Below are positions 1 to 8,661 of a stretch of DNA of 51,363 nt, piece by piece. Position 1 is the first letter of the stretch; every line of letters begins with the position of its first letter. Both the position numbers and the translations under genes were made by a program. Where the stretch lies: contig JACTVT010000013.1 of assembly GCA_014465955.1 (NCBI GenBank), forward strand, positions 1 to 51,363. The letters run 5' to 3'. A model generated the notes under the pieces. That model was not told the DNA's origin and did not search any database. It was given only the letters and a program-made list of their open reading frames with translations. Source of the DNA: Eubacterium sp. GTDB taxonomy: Bacteria > Bacillota > Clostridia > Oscillospirales > Acutalibacteraceae.

Positions 1-52
1 TCGCCGTAATTGTGTTATTTATATATTTTTTTGTATGTTTTATTAAAGATTT

Positions 53-943
53 TTATTCATTTATTTCAAAAGGATACCATTTTTCGTCATTGATGTATGG
101 ATTTGAAAGACCTTTGTTATCATACCATATCTGGGGATATTTTGGATTTTCATTCATTATGCTTTTGCTTGTGTCAACATATGCAGTTTCGTTTTCACGA
201 ACCATACGTGAAACGACAACGATTCTGCAGTCGGCACGTTTTTTGCCTTTGTCAACTTCTCTTGTGCAGGTAGAAAGCGTTAAAAATTTATCGCTTTCAT
301 TATAATCCACACCCGTGTCAAACAGTGTTCTTTTTTTCAGTTCGTCGGAATACGGCTTGAAATTTTCACTGCCCATATTTGGGTATACATAGTTGAAAAC
401 GTAGCCGTTGTCTTCATTTTCATCTGCACTTGTAATGAAAACGGCAATGATTTTCCATTTGTGCATTTCATTTCGTGTGTTGAATTCAATAACGGGGTGT
501 TCTTTATAAAATTCAAAGTTACTGTATTGTACAAGAGGTGAGAAAACAGAGTCATCAAGCCAGTTGTGACCGTGGATTACCGTGTTTTTGCTGCCGAGTT
601 CGGCGTCGCAGTCATAAGCCATAAATATCGTTCCACGGCTTTCTTTTTCTTTATCAAAATTGTGCGAAAGATAGTAATCGTTGTCATCTCCCTGCACAAC
701 AGGGTAGTCAATTTCGGTACCGTCTATTTTTATCCAGCCTACAAAATCATTGTTTATATTGTAATATTCAGCATATTCGGCAGGCACGGTAAGATTTTTC
801 TTGTTTGCCGATGTGATTTCGCCTGTCGGTGCGGCGATTGTTGTTTCGTGCTGTTCTTTGCTTTTAAAAGCAAAAAACAGTCCGACAGCAATACATATGA
901 TTAAAGCAACAGCGATAATTGCTGCAATTTTTTTCTTTTTCAT
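53..943 (-). CDS. srtB: Class B sortase
   Basis: A membrane-anchored cysteine transpeptidase that would join sorting-signal proteins to peptidoglycan or assemble surface structures outside the cell. The 296-residue protein has a short Lys-rich N-terminus and one membrane segment (about residues 5-26), then a sortase domain. The catalytic triad is visible: His126 in HGHN, Cys226 in LTLSTC and Arg240 in DCRIVVV. The Cys-Arg spacing and the long region between His and Cys fit SrtB better than SrtA. A GAGGT ribosome binding site lies just before the ATG. No sorting-signal substrate is encoded nearby, so its target is unknown. The tail after Arg240 (about 55 residues, rich in Tyr and Asn) is longer than in the smallest SrtB enzymes. 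Confidence 0.9.
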   Translation of the reverse strand: MKKKKIAAIIAVALIICIAVGLFFAFKSKEQHETTIAAPTGEITSANKKNLTVPAEYAEYYNINNDFVGWIKIDGTEIDYPVVQGDDNDYYLSHNFDKEKESRGTIFMAYDCDAELGSKNTVIHGHNWLDDSVFSPLVQYSNFEFYKEHPVIEFNTRNEMHKWKIIAVFITSADENEDNGYVFNYVYPNMGSENFKPYSDELKKRTLFDTGVDYNESDKFLTLSTCTREVDKGKKRADCRIVVVSRMVRENETAYVDTSKSIMNENPKYPQIWYDNKGLSNPYINDEKWYPFEINE

Positions 944-972
944 AATGACCTCGAAAATTTTTATTATAGGCT

Positions 973-1000
973 TTGAATAACTGTAATTTTATGATACAAT
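973..1000 (+). promoter_or_regulatory. Promoter for the GH20/DUF362 pair
   Basis: TTGAAT (973-978) and TACAAT (995-1000) with a 16-bp spacer lie in the divergent gap between the sortase and the hexosaminidase. Predicted from consensus match only. Confidence 0.55.
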
Positions 1001-1032
1001 AAAAAAGAATTAATATCAAGGGGTAAGCCGAT

Positions 1033-2463
1033 ATGAAAATTATTCCCAAACCGCTGAAAATTGAATTTAATAACAGGTTTTCAGACAATACGGATTTTAA
1101 ACTCAGCAAATGTATTGATGATAATCTTGACGCTGAGGAATATGTTTTGAAAATTACGGGCAGTGAAATCATAATCAGCGGCGGCAGCGACAGAGCACTG
1201 TTTTATGCCGATAAAACACTTGAGCAGATAAAAGCACAGTATTCGTCTTTGCCTATTTGCAAAATCTGCGATAAGCCGAAATATGCGTACAGAAGTTTTA
1301 TGATAGACTGTGCACGCCATATGTTTGATGTTGCAGAACTGAAGAAAATTATTAATGCTATGTCATTTCTTAAATACAATAAATTTCACTGGCATATTAC
1401 AGATGATCAGGGCTGGCGTTTTGAATCGGAAGTTTATGATAAACTTAACAGCGTATCGGCCGTTCGCCCGTTCAGTAATTTCGGCAAAAAGAGAGATACG
1501 TTGCCTTACGGCAGGGTATACACTAAAGCCGAGATGAAGGGAATTGTTGATTACTGCGCCGAAAGGTATATTGACGTTATTCCCGAATTTGATATTCCGG
1601 GGCATACAAGCGCTCTGCTTTCGGCTTATCCTGAAATTACCTGCATAGGTATGCCTGTTGATATAAAAACAAGGCAGGGGATTTATAAAGATGTTATCTG
1701 CCCTGCCAAGGATAAAACGTATGAAATTGTAACAAGAATTTTTGATGAATTCTGCGAGATTTTTCCGTATAATTACTATCATATCGGCGGTGACGAAACA
1801 CCTCATAATCATTGGCAGAACTGCCCCGACTGCAAGAAATTAATGCAGAAGCACGGTATTTCCGATTTTGCCGATTATCATAATTTTTTTATGAACAGTA
1901 TAATTGAATATCTTTCGGAAAAGGGAAAAACCTGTATTGTGTGGAATGATGTTTTAAAGGGTAAAGATCTTGATAAAAGAGCCGTTGTGCAGTACTGGAA
2001 AGAGAACGATAAAAACAGTGTTTCCTATGCCAATAACGGTGGACGGCTTATTCTTTCTCCGTTTTCATATTATTATCTTGATTATGAATACGATATTACG
2101 CCGATGAATCATACATATCATTTTAATACTGAATTAAAGGGATTGACACAGTCGGGCAAAAATAATACATTGGGTGTGGAAACGCCGATATGGACTGAGT
2201 ATATTGAAGATAATAACAGGCTTGAGGAAATGATGTTCCCACGTGTGCTCGCAGTTGCCGAAACAGGCTGGTCGGGAAATAATCAGAATTATAATGATTT
2301 TCTTGACAGAATTGAGCCTGCCGAAAAAATTCTGAAATCAAACGGCATTCGCTTTATGGAAAAGTGCAGATGGAATTATTCACGGCTTGCAATGCCCAAA
2401 GGCTGGCTTAAATTTGTTTTCACAAATTATACTTTTGATTATGTAAAATCAATGTTAAAATAA
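1033..2463 (+). CDS. Beta-N-acetylhexosaminidase, GH20 family
   Basis: Hydrolyses terminal N-acetylglucosamine or N-acetylgalactosamine from glycans. The 476-residue protein has a small N-terminal alpha/beta domain (about 1-90) followed by the TIM barrel. Family marks are HWHITDDQGWR near the barrel start and YHIGGDE, whose Asp254-Glu255 pair is the GH20 catalytic dyad used in substrate-assisted catalysis. A Trp-rich region near residue 390 (ETPIWTEYIE) fits the substrate pocket. There is no signal peptide, so it probably acts in the cytoplasm on imported amino-sugar oligosaccharides. Start: AAGGGG lies upstream of the ATG. The DUF362 gene follows after 11 bp, indicating an operon. Confidence 0.92.
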   Translation: MKIIPKPLKIEFNNRFSDNTDFKLSKCIDDNLDAEEYVLKITGSEIIISGGSDRALFYADKTLEQIKAQYSSLPICKICDKPKYAYRSFMIDCARHMFDVAELKKIINAMSFLKYNKFHWHITDDQGWRFESEVYDKLNSVSAVRPFSNFGKKRDTLPYGRVYTKAEMKGIVDYCAERYIDVIPEFDIPGHTSALLSAYPEITCIGMPVDIKTRQGIYKDVICPAKDKTYEIVTRIFDEFCEIFPYNYYHIGGDETPHNHWQNCPDCKKLMQKHGISDFADYHNFFMNSIIEYLSEKGKTCIVWNDVLKGKDLDKRAVVQYWKENDKNSVSYANNGGRLILSPFSYYYLDYEYDITPMNHTYHFNTELKGLTQSGKNNTLGVETPIWTEYIEDNNRLEEMMFPRVLAVAETGWSGNNQNYNDFLDRIEPAEKILKSNGIRFMEKCRWNYSRLAMPKGWLKFVFTNYTFDYVKSMLK

Positions 2464-2474
2464 GGAGTTTTATT

Positions 2475-3359
2475 ATGGAAAAAGCAAAGGTTTATTTTAC
2501 AAAGAGTATAACATCTGAAAAAGTTATAGAAATGTATAAAGTGCTGGGTATTGAACTTTCGGGCAAGGTTGCCGTTAAAGTTCATTCGGGTGAAAAGGGC
2601 AATCAGAATTTTCTTCGCCCTGAATTTTTAAAGCCTATGATTGAATATGTAAACGGCACTGTTGTTGAATGCAATACTGCCTATGACGGTGCAAGAAATA
2701 CAACAGAAAAGCATAGAGCGCTTGTTGCCGAGCACGGCTGGACAGAGTATTTTGATGTTGATATTATGGACAGTGAAAAGCCCGATATTGCACTGCCTGT
2801 TGAAAACGGCAGAGTGCTTACTGAAAATCTTGTGGGCAAGCATATTCAGAATTATGATTCAATGCTTGTGCTTTCTCATTTCAAGGGTCACCCGATGGGC
2901 GGCTACGGCGGAGCGCTGAAGCAGTTATCAATCGGCTGTGCATCAAGTGCAGGCAAAGCGTCTATCCATTCCGGCGGTTATACCGATGATCAGAATATTG
3001 TGTGGGAGCATCATGCAGAACAACTTGATTTCTGCGAGGCCATGGCAGAGGCGGCAGGCACTGTGCACAATTACTTTAAAGGCAATATCGCCTATGTCAG
3101 TCTTATGTGCAATCTTTCCGTAGACTGTGACTGCTGTGCGATTGCCGAAGACCCGTGTATGGCTGATGTCGGTATTCTTTCGTCATCAGACCCTGTTGCT
3201 CTTGATCAGGCATGTATTGATTTGATTTATGGTTTAGAAGATAAAGGCAGAGATCATTTTGTTGAGCGTGTTGAATCACGTCACGGCACTCATACAATCG
3301 ACTGCGCCGCAAAACTCGGCTTCGGCACAAAGGATTATGAACTTGTCGTTGTGGATTGA
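2475..3359 (+). CDS. DUF362 domain protein
   Basis: A 294-residue member of the DUF362 family, whose biochemical role is not established; many relatives carry ferredoxin domains and are thought to be Fe-S or redox related. Visible features are VKVHSGEKGN near the N-terminus, SHFKGHPMGGYGG in the middle, and a cysteine-rich stretch CNLSVDCDCCAIAEDPC around residues 213-230 that could bind a metal or cluster. The typical 4Fe-4S motif is absent. AAGGAG precedes the ATG. It lies 11 bp behind the GH20 gene and should be co-transcribed with it. Confidence 0.75.
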   Translation: MEKAKVYFTKSITSEKVIEMYKVLGIELSGKVAVKVHSGEKGNQNFLRPEFLKPMIEYVNGTVVECNTAYDGARNTTEKHRALVAEHGWTEYFDVDIMDSEKPDIALPVENGRVLTENLVGKHIQNYDSMLVLSHFKGHPMGGYGGALKQLSIGCASSAGKASIHSGGYTDDQNIVWEHHAEQLDFCEAMAEAAGTVHNYFKGNIAYVSLMCNLSVDCDCCAIAEDPCMADVGILSSSDPVALDQACIDLIYGLEDKGRDHFVERVESRHGTHTIDCAAKLGFGTKDYELVVVD

Positions 3360-3386
3360 TAAGGAAATCTAATGTATAAAATCGCT

Positions 3387-3419
3387 GTAGGGGAGGGCCT
3401 CTGTGCCCTCCCGTTTTGT
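3387..3419 (+). repeat. Palindromic repeat, GTAGGGGAGGG type, terminator-like
   Basis: Hairpin GGGAGGGC (3391-3398) / GCCCTCCC (3405-3412) with a 6-nt loop, preceded by GTAG and followed by a T-rich run. It sits between the convergent DUF362 and acyltransferase genes, where a terminator is expected. The same design recurs at 12386, 24890, 25625, 38622 and 40882. Confidence 0.8.
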
Positions 3420-3434
3420 TGTCTCTGTGGTTTA

Positions 3435-4376
3435 TTAAGCCGCCTCTTTTTCTGATTTATTTTCAACCCATTCAAAAATCATATGCGGGTTTGAGAATAT
3501 TTCGTCAAGTTTTTCAAAAAACGGAACTACGTCACCGTAGTCAAGTGCACGGTGGTCAATTGCAATTGTAATCGGCAGAATTTTTTTGATTTCAATTTTG
3601 TCATTGCCGTATTTGTCTTCTGTTACAATTGGTTTTTTCTGAATTGCGTTTACGGCAAATGCACTTACCTGAGGCGGGATTATTTCAAGCAAAAAGCATT
3701 CGCCCCTCTGTGCTCTGTAAATTGAACCGAGGTTACTGATTGTTGTTGTGCCCTGTTCAATATCGTGCTTTGTAAGTCTGTCTTTTTCTGAAATCGAATA
3801 GTATTCCTTTTTCGCTTTTCCTTTAAGCGTTTTCACCTGATGTCTGCCCGGCATTTTAGAACCGTAAAGTCTTCTGAGTGTCTGCAAGATTTTTCCGTGT
3901 TTAAGTCCTGTCAAAGTGTTGTCGAGTGATACTTCAAACATAACTTCGTTCATATCCGAGTTGTTTGCACGGCGTGCAGTGTCATTAATTGCTCTTGTCA
4001 TTTCGTCAAGATTTTTGTTTCCCATATCGTGCATATTCACGGTCATCATCTCACCCGTGTGTAAGATCATCGGCATTGAAATATCAATGCTGTCATGATA
4101 ATTTAAAGTGCCTCTTACAAGTTTTTTGTTAAAGTCAAGCGTGCAGTTCATCTTTGGCGCTGCTTTCAGACCCTCGCAGATTATTTTCAGCATCAATGTA
4201 TTTATTGTAATTTTTTCTTCGCTTATGCTGTTCAGTTTTTTACATTCTGTAAGAAGTTCTGTAACGTCTGCCTCATAACTCATCGTTGCGTGCGGAATGT
4301 CATTCCAACTTTCCGTTGTCATATTTGAAACTATTTTTCTTGCGATTTTGAAATTTTCTGTTTTATAGACTGCCAT
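3435..4376 (-). CDS. CoA-dependent acyltransferase-fold protein (2-oxoacid dehydrogenase E2 catalytic domain-like)
   Basis: A 313-residue protein made almost entirely of the chloramphenicol acetyltransferase/E2 catalytic fold. The C-terminal part has ITIAIDHRALDYGDVVPFF, corresponding to the catalytic HxxxDG loop of E2 proteins, here HRALDYGD with an extra Tyr between Asp and Gly. No lipoyl or peripheral-subunit-binding domain is present, and no E1 or E3 gene is nearby, so it is unlikely to serve a dehydrogenase complex. It may acylate a small molecule or another protein. The start at 4376 (MAVYKTENF) is chosen because AAAGGAG lies 11 nt upstream; a longer reading to 4418 lacks such a site. 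Confidence 0.7.
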   Translation of the reverse strand: MAVYKTENFKIARKIVSNMTTESWNDIPHATMSYEADVTELLTECKKLNSISEEKITINTLMLKIICEGLKAAPKMNCTLDFNKKLVRGTLNYHDSIDISMPMILHTGEMMTVNMHDMGNKNLDEMTRAINDTARRANNSDMNEVMFEVSLDNTLTGLKHGKILQTLRRLYGSKMPGRHQVKTLKGKAKKEYYSISEKDRLTKHDIEQGTTTISNLGSIYRAQRGECFLLEIIPPQVSAFAVNAIQKKPIVTEDKYGNDKIEIKKILPITIAIDHRALDYGDVVPFFEKLDEIFSNPHMIFEWVENKSEKEAA

Positions 4377-4522
4377 TTTGTAAATCTCCTTTGGCGTGTT
4401 TTTTTGTTGTGGCCTCATTGTACGCTAAAGGGTGAAAAAACTCTACCAACTGTACTTTACATCGCTGTCAACTGACGGTTTACATATGAAAAATCCCTTG
4501 TTTTAAGCCAAAAAATAAGTTC

Positions 4523-4543
4523 GTAGGGGGGTCTGCCCTCCCG
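4523..4543. repeat. Degenerate GTAGGGG palindrome
   Basis: A shortened copy of the GTAGGGGAGGG...CCCTCCCG repeat, with the loop reduced to TCTG, in the divergent gap 4377-4642. The rest of that gap is AT-rich and presumably carries the promoters of both flanking genes. Confidence 0.6.
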
Positions 4544-4642
4544 TCTTTATGTTTAAATTCCATATTCAATTACCGCATTGAAATTTTTTAATATATAAGT
4601 TATAATGAAATCAAATCATATTGATTGAGAAAGGGTAAATTT

Positions 4643-6676
4643 ATGAAAAAAGAAAAAAGTGCGAAAAGTAAAAAAATTGCAAAAAGAATTCTTGCCGTGA
4701 TACTCGTTTTTGTTATCTGTATTTCGGCAAACGGCTTTTTGAGATTTTTTCCTCATCTGGCAGTAATTAATGATGCCGCTGCACTCGGCGTGGATTATAT
4801 TGATTTAAATCTTTATAAAGACGCACCGTCAAAGTCTGAAATCAAAAATAAAATTTCCGAACTTACAGAGATTAAACACCCGTTCGTTCTTGTCGATGAA
4901 AATAATTTTGATGCCGTTCGCAAAGAGTATGAAAGCGACAGCGGCACGGAATATACCAAAGCGTTGACAGAGTCTGTTATTGCTAATGCAAACGGTCTGC
5001 TTGATAATGCAGTGTATCCTGTTTTAACATATAAACTTGATGAGGAGAACAGTATTCTGCCTATCTCCCGTGAAGTCTTTAACAGAATTGTTATTCTCGG
5101 ATATGCGTGGCAACTTACGGGCAATACCGTTTATGCAGACAGAGCGTGGCAGGAACTTGAAAGTGTTTGCTCGTTTGATGACTGGTGTCCGTCGCATTTT
5201 CTTGCATCTGCAGAAATGGCGCTTGCCGCTGCAACGGGATATGATTGGTTTTATGATTATCTTGATGATTCTCAGCGTGATTTGCTTGCACAGAAAACTT
5301 ATGATTATGCCATCAAGCCTGCACTTTCAAAAAATTATCTTTCAAACTGGTTTACGTGGTCCAAGAATAACTGGAACAGTATCTGCTACAGCGGAGTGGG
5401 CATTGCGTGTATGACTTTTTCTTCTTATTATCCCGAGGAGAGCGCAGAGTTTCTTCATATGTGCTATCAGAATATGCCGATTGCGTTTGAGAATTTTACA
5501 CCGAACGGTGTTTATGCAGAAGGTCCGGGCTACTGCCAGTCAGGTATGAATGCAATCACGTATTTTATTGCGTCTTCAAGAAATCTTTTTGATACTGATT
5601 TCGGAATGTCTGAAATTGACGGATTTGCACAACTTGGCTATTTTCCTGTTTACATAACTACTCCTACAGGCGTATTTAATTTTGGTGATAATAAGGGCTG
5701 GCGATGTTATACACCCGTTCTTCACTGGTATGCATCCGAATATGATGCGCCTCTTCTTGCCGCTTATCAGATGCAGGATTTCCCTTATGGCTTTGCACCT
5801 GATACTTCCGATAACACAGAGCGAAACGGCGAGGGCAAAGAAAATGCACTTTCTTCGCTCTGGTACAACAGAAACTTTACGGGTGACACTGCTCAGTTTG
5901 CAGATGAGCCGCTTTCTGTATGCCTTGATTCGGACGCAGGCGAGTCACTTGCTTTGATGCGCAGTGCATATCTTGATGAGAATGCTGCCTTTGCAGGCAT
6001 TAAAGGCGGATATAATTATACAAACCACGGCGACCTTGATATAGGCTCATTTGTATATGATGCTCTCGGCGAACGCTGGGCAGAGGAACTCGGACCCGGC
6101 AACTATGATGCACCGAATTATTTTGTAAATCTTCCTGCAGGAGGCAGATGGAAAAATTATGTTAAACGTGCAGAGGGTCAGAACACTTTGGTGATTAATC
6201 CGAATCTTACACTTGATGATCAGTATGCGCTTGCAAGGTGCGGATTTTATTCCTTTGATGAGTCAGCAGGAAGTTGCTCCATTGATATGACAGATGCTTA
6301 CAGTATGAACGGCGCTTCCTCTGTAAACAGAGATTTTACTCTTAATGCAGACGGTTCATTAACAATTACAGACAATGTAAAGTGCTTTATTAAAAGTGAC
6401 ATTTACTGGTTTATGCACACGAAAGCAGATATAGAAATTGTTGATGAAAAAACGGCAATTTTAACTAAAAACGGTAAGCAGATTAAAGCAACACTTATGA
6501 ATGACGGTGCTTTTTCCGTTATGGGTATAGAATCTGTTAAGCCGTCATATGTTTTTGAAGTTGATATTCAGGACAGAGATGACAATGAAAATACGACTGC
6601 TTTGAAGAAACTGACAGTTCATCTTGACGGTGTGAAAAACGCTGAAATCTGTGTAATTCTTGAACCTGTAAAATAA
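4643..6676 (+). CDS. Heparinase II/III-like polysaccharide lyase family protein
   Basis: A 677-residue membrane-anchored protein. After a Lys-rich N-terminus comes one hydrophobic segment (about 12-35), then an alpha-helical toroid rich in Trp/Tyr pairs (about 60-400) and a C-terminal beta-sandwich domain. The stretch NYTNHGDLDIGSFVYDALG (His462) matches the heparinase II/III core, where HGHxD is usual; here the second His is Asp. Families of this type cleave acidic polysaccharides such as heparin, alginate or exopolysaccharide. The substrate is unknown. ATG 4643 is chosen because GAGAAAGGG lies 7-8 nt upstream; an in-frame TTG at 4625 overlaps that site. Single gene, closed by the hairpin at 6685. 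Confidence 0.82.
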   Translation: MKKEKSAKSKKIAKRILAVILVFVICISANGFLRFFPHLAVINDAAALGVDYIDLNLYKDAPSKSEIKNKISELTEIKHPFVLVDENNFDAVRKEYESDSGTEYTKALTESVIANANGLLDNAVYPVLTYKLDEENSILPISREVFNRIVILGYAWQLTGNTVYADRAWQELESVCSFDDWCPSHFLASAEMALAAATGYDWFYDYLDDSQRDLLAQKTYDYAIKPALSKNYLSNWFTWSKNNWNSICYSGVGIACMTFSSYYPEESAEFLHMCYQNMPIAFENFTPNGVYAEGPGYCQSGMNAITYFIASSRNLFDTDFGMSEIDGFAQLGYFPVYITTPTGVFNFGDNKGWRCYTPVLHWYASEYDAPLLAAYQMQDFPYGFAPDTSDNTERNGEGKENALSSLWYNRNFTGDTAQFADEPLSVCLDSDAGESLALMRSAYLDENAAFAGIKGGYNYTNHGDLDIGSFVYDALGERWAEELGPGNYDAPNYFVNLPAGGRWKNYVKRAEGQNTLVINPNLTLDDQYALARCGFYSFDESAGSCSIDMTDAYSMNGASSVNRDFTLNADGSLTITDNVKCFIKSDIYWFMHTKADIEIVDEKTAILTKNGKQIKATLMNDGAFSVMGIESVKPSYVFEVDIQDRDDNENTTALKKLTVHLDGVKNAEICVILEPVK

Positions 6677-6684
6677 ATTAAAAA

Positions 6685-6717
6685 TGCACTCCTTAAACAT
6701 TTCGTTTTCGGAGTGCA
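6685..6717. terminator. Bidirectional intrinsic terminator
   Basis: TGCACTCC / GGAGTGCA stem (6685-6692 with 6710-6717) followed by a T-rich run, between convergent genes. Confidence 0.8.
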
Positions 6718-6724
6718 ATCTTTT

Positions 6725-7339
6725 TTATTTGTTTTTCTTTCTTGCCGTTATTATGTAAAATATCGGAATGGTTAAAAATATTATCCACAGCGGATGCCAT
6801 AATTTTAAGAAAAATCCGCCGAGCAGATAAATGATAAGCATCAGAACGGGATAACAGAAAATGACAGGCTTTTTCTTGTTGTATGCTAAAACACCTGTGT
6901 AAAAAAGCGGAATTGTCAGAAATACAATCCATCCCATATACCAGCCTTTCGGCGAGAACAGTACGCCGAGCAGTGCATACAGAATTGCCATTAAAACAGG
7001 ATAGGAATAGAAAACCCATGTGTGATGAACCTTCTGCTTTTTCTTTTGAGGAACTTTCTCTTCAGGAATATATGCAGGCGTTTCAATGCTTTTTTCGGGC
7101 GCATTTTCCTCTTTTAAAATTTCTTCTTTTTTATCTTCTTCGCCGTTTAAAATAGAGTCAACCGAAACATTGTAAAGTTTTGCCAGTTTCATAATGTTTT
7201 CAATATCGGGCACTGCGTTGCCCTGCTCCCATTTTGAAATTGACTGCCTTGAAAGACCTAATTTTTCACCGAGTTTTTCCTGGCTCAGATTGTTTTCTGT
7301 TCTTAATTTTTTTAAATATTCGCCTTGCTTGATAGACAT
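6725..7339 (-). CDS. XRE-family regulator with membrane domain
   Basis: A 204-residue protein. Residues 5-60 form a Cro/C1-type helix-turn-helix (LRTENNLSQEKLGEKLGLSR, then QSISKWEQG), followed by an acidic, Lys/Glu-rich linker (about 70-105) and a C-terminal membrane part with about four hydrophobic segments (about 108-198). HTH proteins joined to a small polytopic domain are common in Firmicutes and may sense a membrane signal; the target is unknown. AAGGTGA precedes the ATG. It is monocistronic and convergent with the heparinase-like gene. Confidence 0.85.
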   Translation of the reverse strand: MSIKQGEYLKKLRTENNLSQEKLGEKLGLSRQSISKWEQGNAVPDIENIMKLAKLYNVSVDSILNGEEDKKEEILKEENAPEKSIETPAYIPEEKVPQKKKQKVHHTWVFYSYPVLMAILYALLGVLFSPKGWYMGWIVFLTIPLFYTGVLAYNKKKPVIFCYPVLMLIIYLLGGFFLKLWHPLWIIFLTIPIFYIITARKKNK

Positions 7340-7411
7340 AATTCACCTTAATTTTTATTTTTTTACATAATACCACAATTGCTCATATTCATCAAGTATA
7401 TTTTTAATATT

Positions 7412-7457
7412 GCCTCCCTTGCTAAAGGGAGGGGGACCGTCGTAGACGGTGGAGGGA
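7412..7457. repeat. Dispersed repeat, CCTCCCTTxxxAAAGGGAGG type
   Basis: Two adjoining palindromes: CCTCCCTTGCTAAAGGGAGG, then ACCGTCGTAGACGGT ending in GGAGGGA. It lies just past the end of the Na/Pi transporter gene. This design differs from the GTAGGG family elsewhere in the window. Similar two-part palindromes are common in gut Clostridia. Confidence 0.65.
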
Positions 7458-7464
7458 TTTGTTG

Positions 7465-8439
7465 CTAATTTTTTATCGTTTTAACCGCCAGCCATTCCAA
7501 TTGCTTTGTGAACGGCAGCAGCACAGCGGTCGAAAATATATTGAATGCCGAATGAATTACTGCGATTTCAGATGCATTTACAGGCATATTTTTAAACCCG
7601 AAATTCAGCAGGGCATCTGATAAATAATATAAAACCGATACAATGGTTACACCGATAATGTTAAAGTAAAGATGTGCCATTGCAGTGCGCTTGCCGTTTT
7701 TGTCTGCCCCGAGAGCAGATATTACTGCCGTGACGCACGTACCTATATTCTGACCCAAAATTATGGGAAACGCCTCTGCAAATGTTATGCAGCCTGTGGT
7801 TGACAGTGCCTGCAATATGCCTACAGACGCTGATGATGATTGAATGAGTGCAGTAAGCAGTGCACCTGCAAGTATTCCCGAAAGTGGGTGGCTTAATTTA
7901 AGCAGAAAGTCAGAAAGCGCAGGGTTGTCGGCTAAAGAACTCATAGCGTTGCTCATAAAGGTCATACCCATCATTAAAACAGAAAATCCAACCATAATGC
8001 CGCCGATATTCTGCCGCTTTTCCTTTTTGGAAAACATGAAAATAAATACGCCGATAATTGCAATAATCGGTGCAAAAAATGACGGTTTGAGCATACTTAT
8101 AAGTATATTGTCCGAACTTATTCCCATTAGTGAAAGTATCCATGCAGTTATTGTTGTGCCTATATTTGCGCCCATAATCACGGCGATTGCATGTGATAAC
8201 GTCATCATTTTTGAATTTACAAATCCTACAGCCATTACCGTTACTGCTGATGATGACTGAATAAGCGCTGTAATTCCGCAGCCAAGAAGAACGCCCTTAT
8301 AGGTTTTGTCGGTCATTCTGCCAAATAACTTTTGCAGTCTGCCGCCTGAAAATAATTTTAACTGTTCTCCCATAAAGTGCATTCCGTAAAGAAAAAGAGC
8401 CAGACCTGAGCACATTGAAATAAACGTTTCTACATTCAC
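7465..8439 (-). CDS. Na/Pi-cotransporter family membrane protein
   Basis: A 324-residue integral membrane protein with the inverted two-repeat design of the Na+/Pi symporter (NptA/YjbB) family. Repeat one has LIQSSSAVTVMAVG and GANIGTTITAW; repeat two has LIQSSSASVGILQ and GQNIGTCVTA. The QSSS motifs line the substrate and sodium path in this family. The C-terminal PhoU-like helical domain found in many bacterial members is missing, so this is a short form. The start is GTG (8439), because the nearby ATG at 8435 runs directly into a stop; GGTGAT lies about 8 nt upstream. Role: phosphate or related anion movement at the plasma membrane. Confidence 0.85.
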   Translation of the reverse strand: MNVETFISMCSGLALFLYGMHFMGEQLKLFSGGRLQKLFGRMTDKTYKGVLLGCGITALIQSSSAVTVMAVGFVNSKMMTLSHAIAVIMGANIGTTITAWILSLMGISSDNILISMLKPSFFAPIIAIIGVFIFMFSKKEKRQNIGGIMVGFSVLMMGMTFMSNAMSSLADNPALSDFLLKLSHPLSGILAGALLTALIQSSSASVGILQALSTTGCITFAEAFPIILGQNIGTCVTAVISALGADKNGKRTAMAHLYFNIIGVTIVSVLYYLSDALLNFGFKNMPVNASEIAVIHSAFNIFSTAVLLPFTKQLEWLAVKTIKN

Positions 8440-8509
8440 CGATAATCACCGAATTACAAATTTTCTCAATATTAATTTTATTCAGCAAAATAAAAAGTAA
8501 TTCTGCGGT

Positions 8510-8538
8510 TTGACAATCTTTTCCTGTTGTGTTAAAAT
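8510..8538 (+). promoter_or_regulatory. Strong promoter before the 30-codon ORF
   Basis: TTGACA (8510-8515), 17-bp spacer, TAAAAT (8533-8538). Close to the sigma-A consensus. Transcription would begin near 8545, just ahead of the Shine-Dalgarno of the short ORF at 8569. Confidence 0.8.
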
Positions 8539-8568
8539 AAATTAAAATTTTTAAGGAGGCGAACAAAA

Positions 8569-8661
8569 ATGACAGTAAAGAGATTATATTATACCCCCTA
8601 TTATAAAACTGAATTATACTGCCCATCGGCTGATTTTGTTCGCAAACTTTTGAATTTTTAG
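8569..8661 (+). CDS. 30-residue peptide, putative leader peptide
   Basis: A short ORF of 30 codons with a full Shine-Dalgarno (AAGGAGG, 8553-8559) 9 nt before its ATG and a strong promoter upstream. The peptide is basic and Tyr-rich (KRLYYTPYYK, then LYCPSADFVRKLLNF); five of 30 residues are Tyr. An intrinsic terminator follows 15 nt after its stop codon, and then comes the ABC exporter operon. I know no family for it. The layout matches a translated leader peptide controlling attenuation, as with bmrB before bmrCD in Bacillus subtilis. An exported or processed peptide using the adjacent transporter is the alternative. The RNA can form competing pairings (see the attenuator entry). Confidence 0.6.
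   Translation: MTVKRLYYTPYYKTELYCPSADFVRKLLNF

Noticed and set aside
53..943. Sortase cluster with pilin or cell-wall substrates
   Set aside because: No protein in the window carries a recognisable C-terminal sorting signal; the surface proteins here use SLH anchoring.
1363..1812. 149-residue minus-strand ORF
   Set aside because: Antisense to the GH20 catalytic region, whose motifs are unambiguous.
7844..8260. 138-residue plus-strand ORF
   Set aside because: Antisense to the Na/Pi transporter and without start signals.
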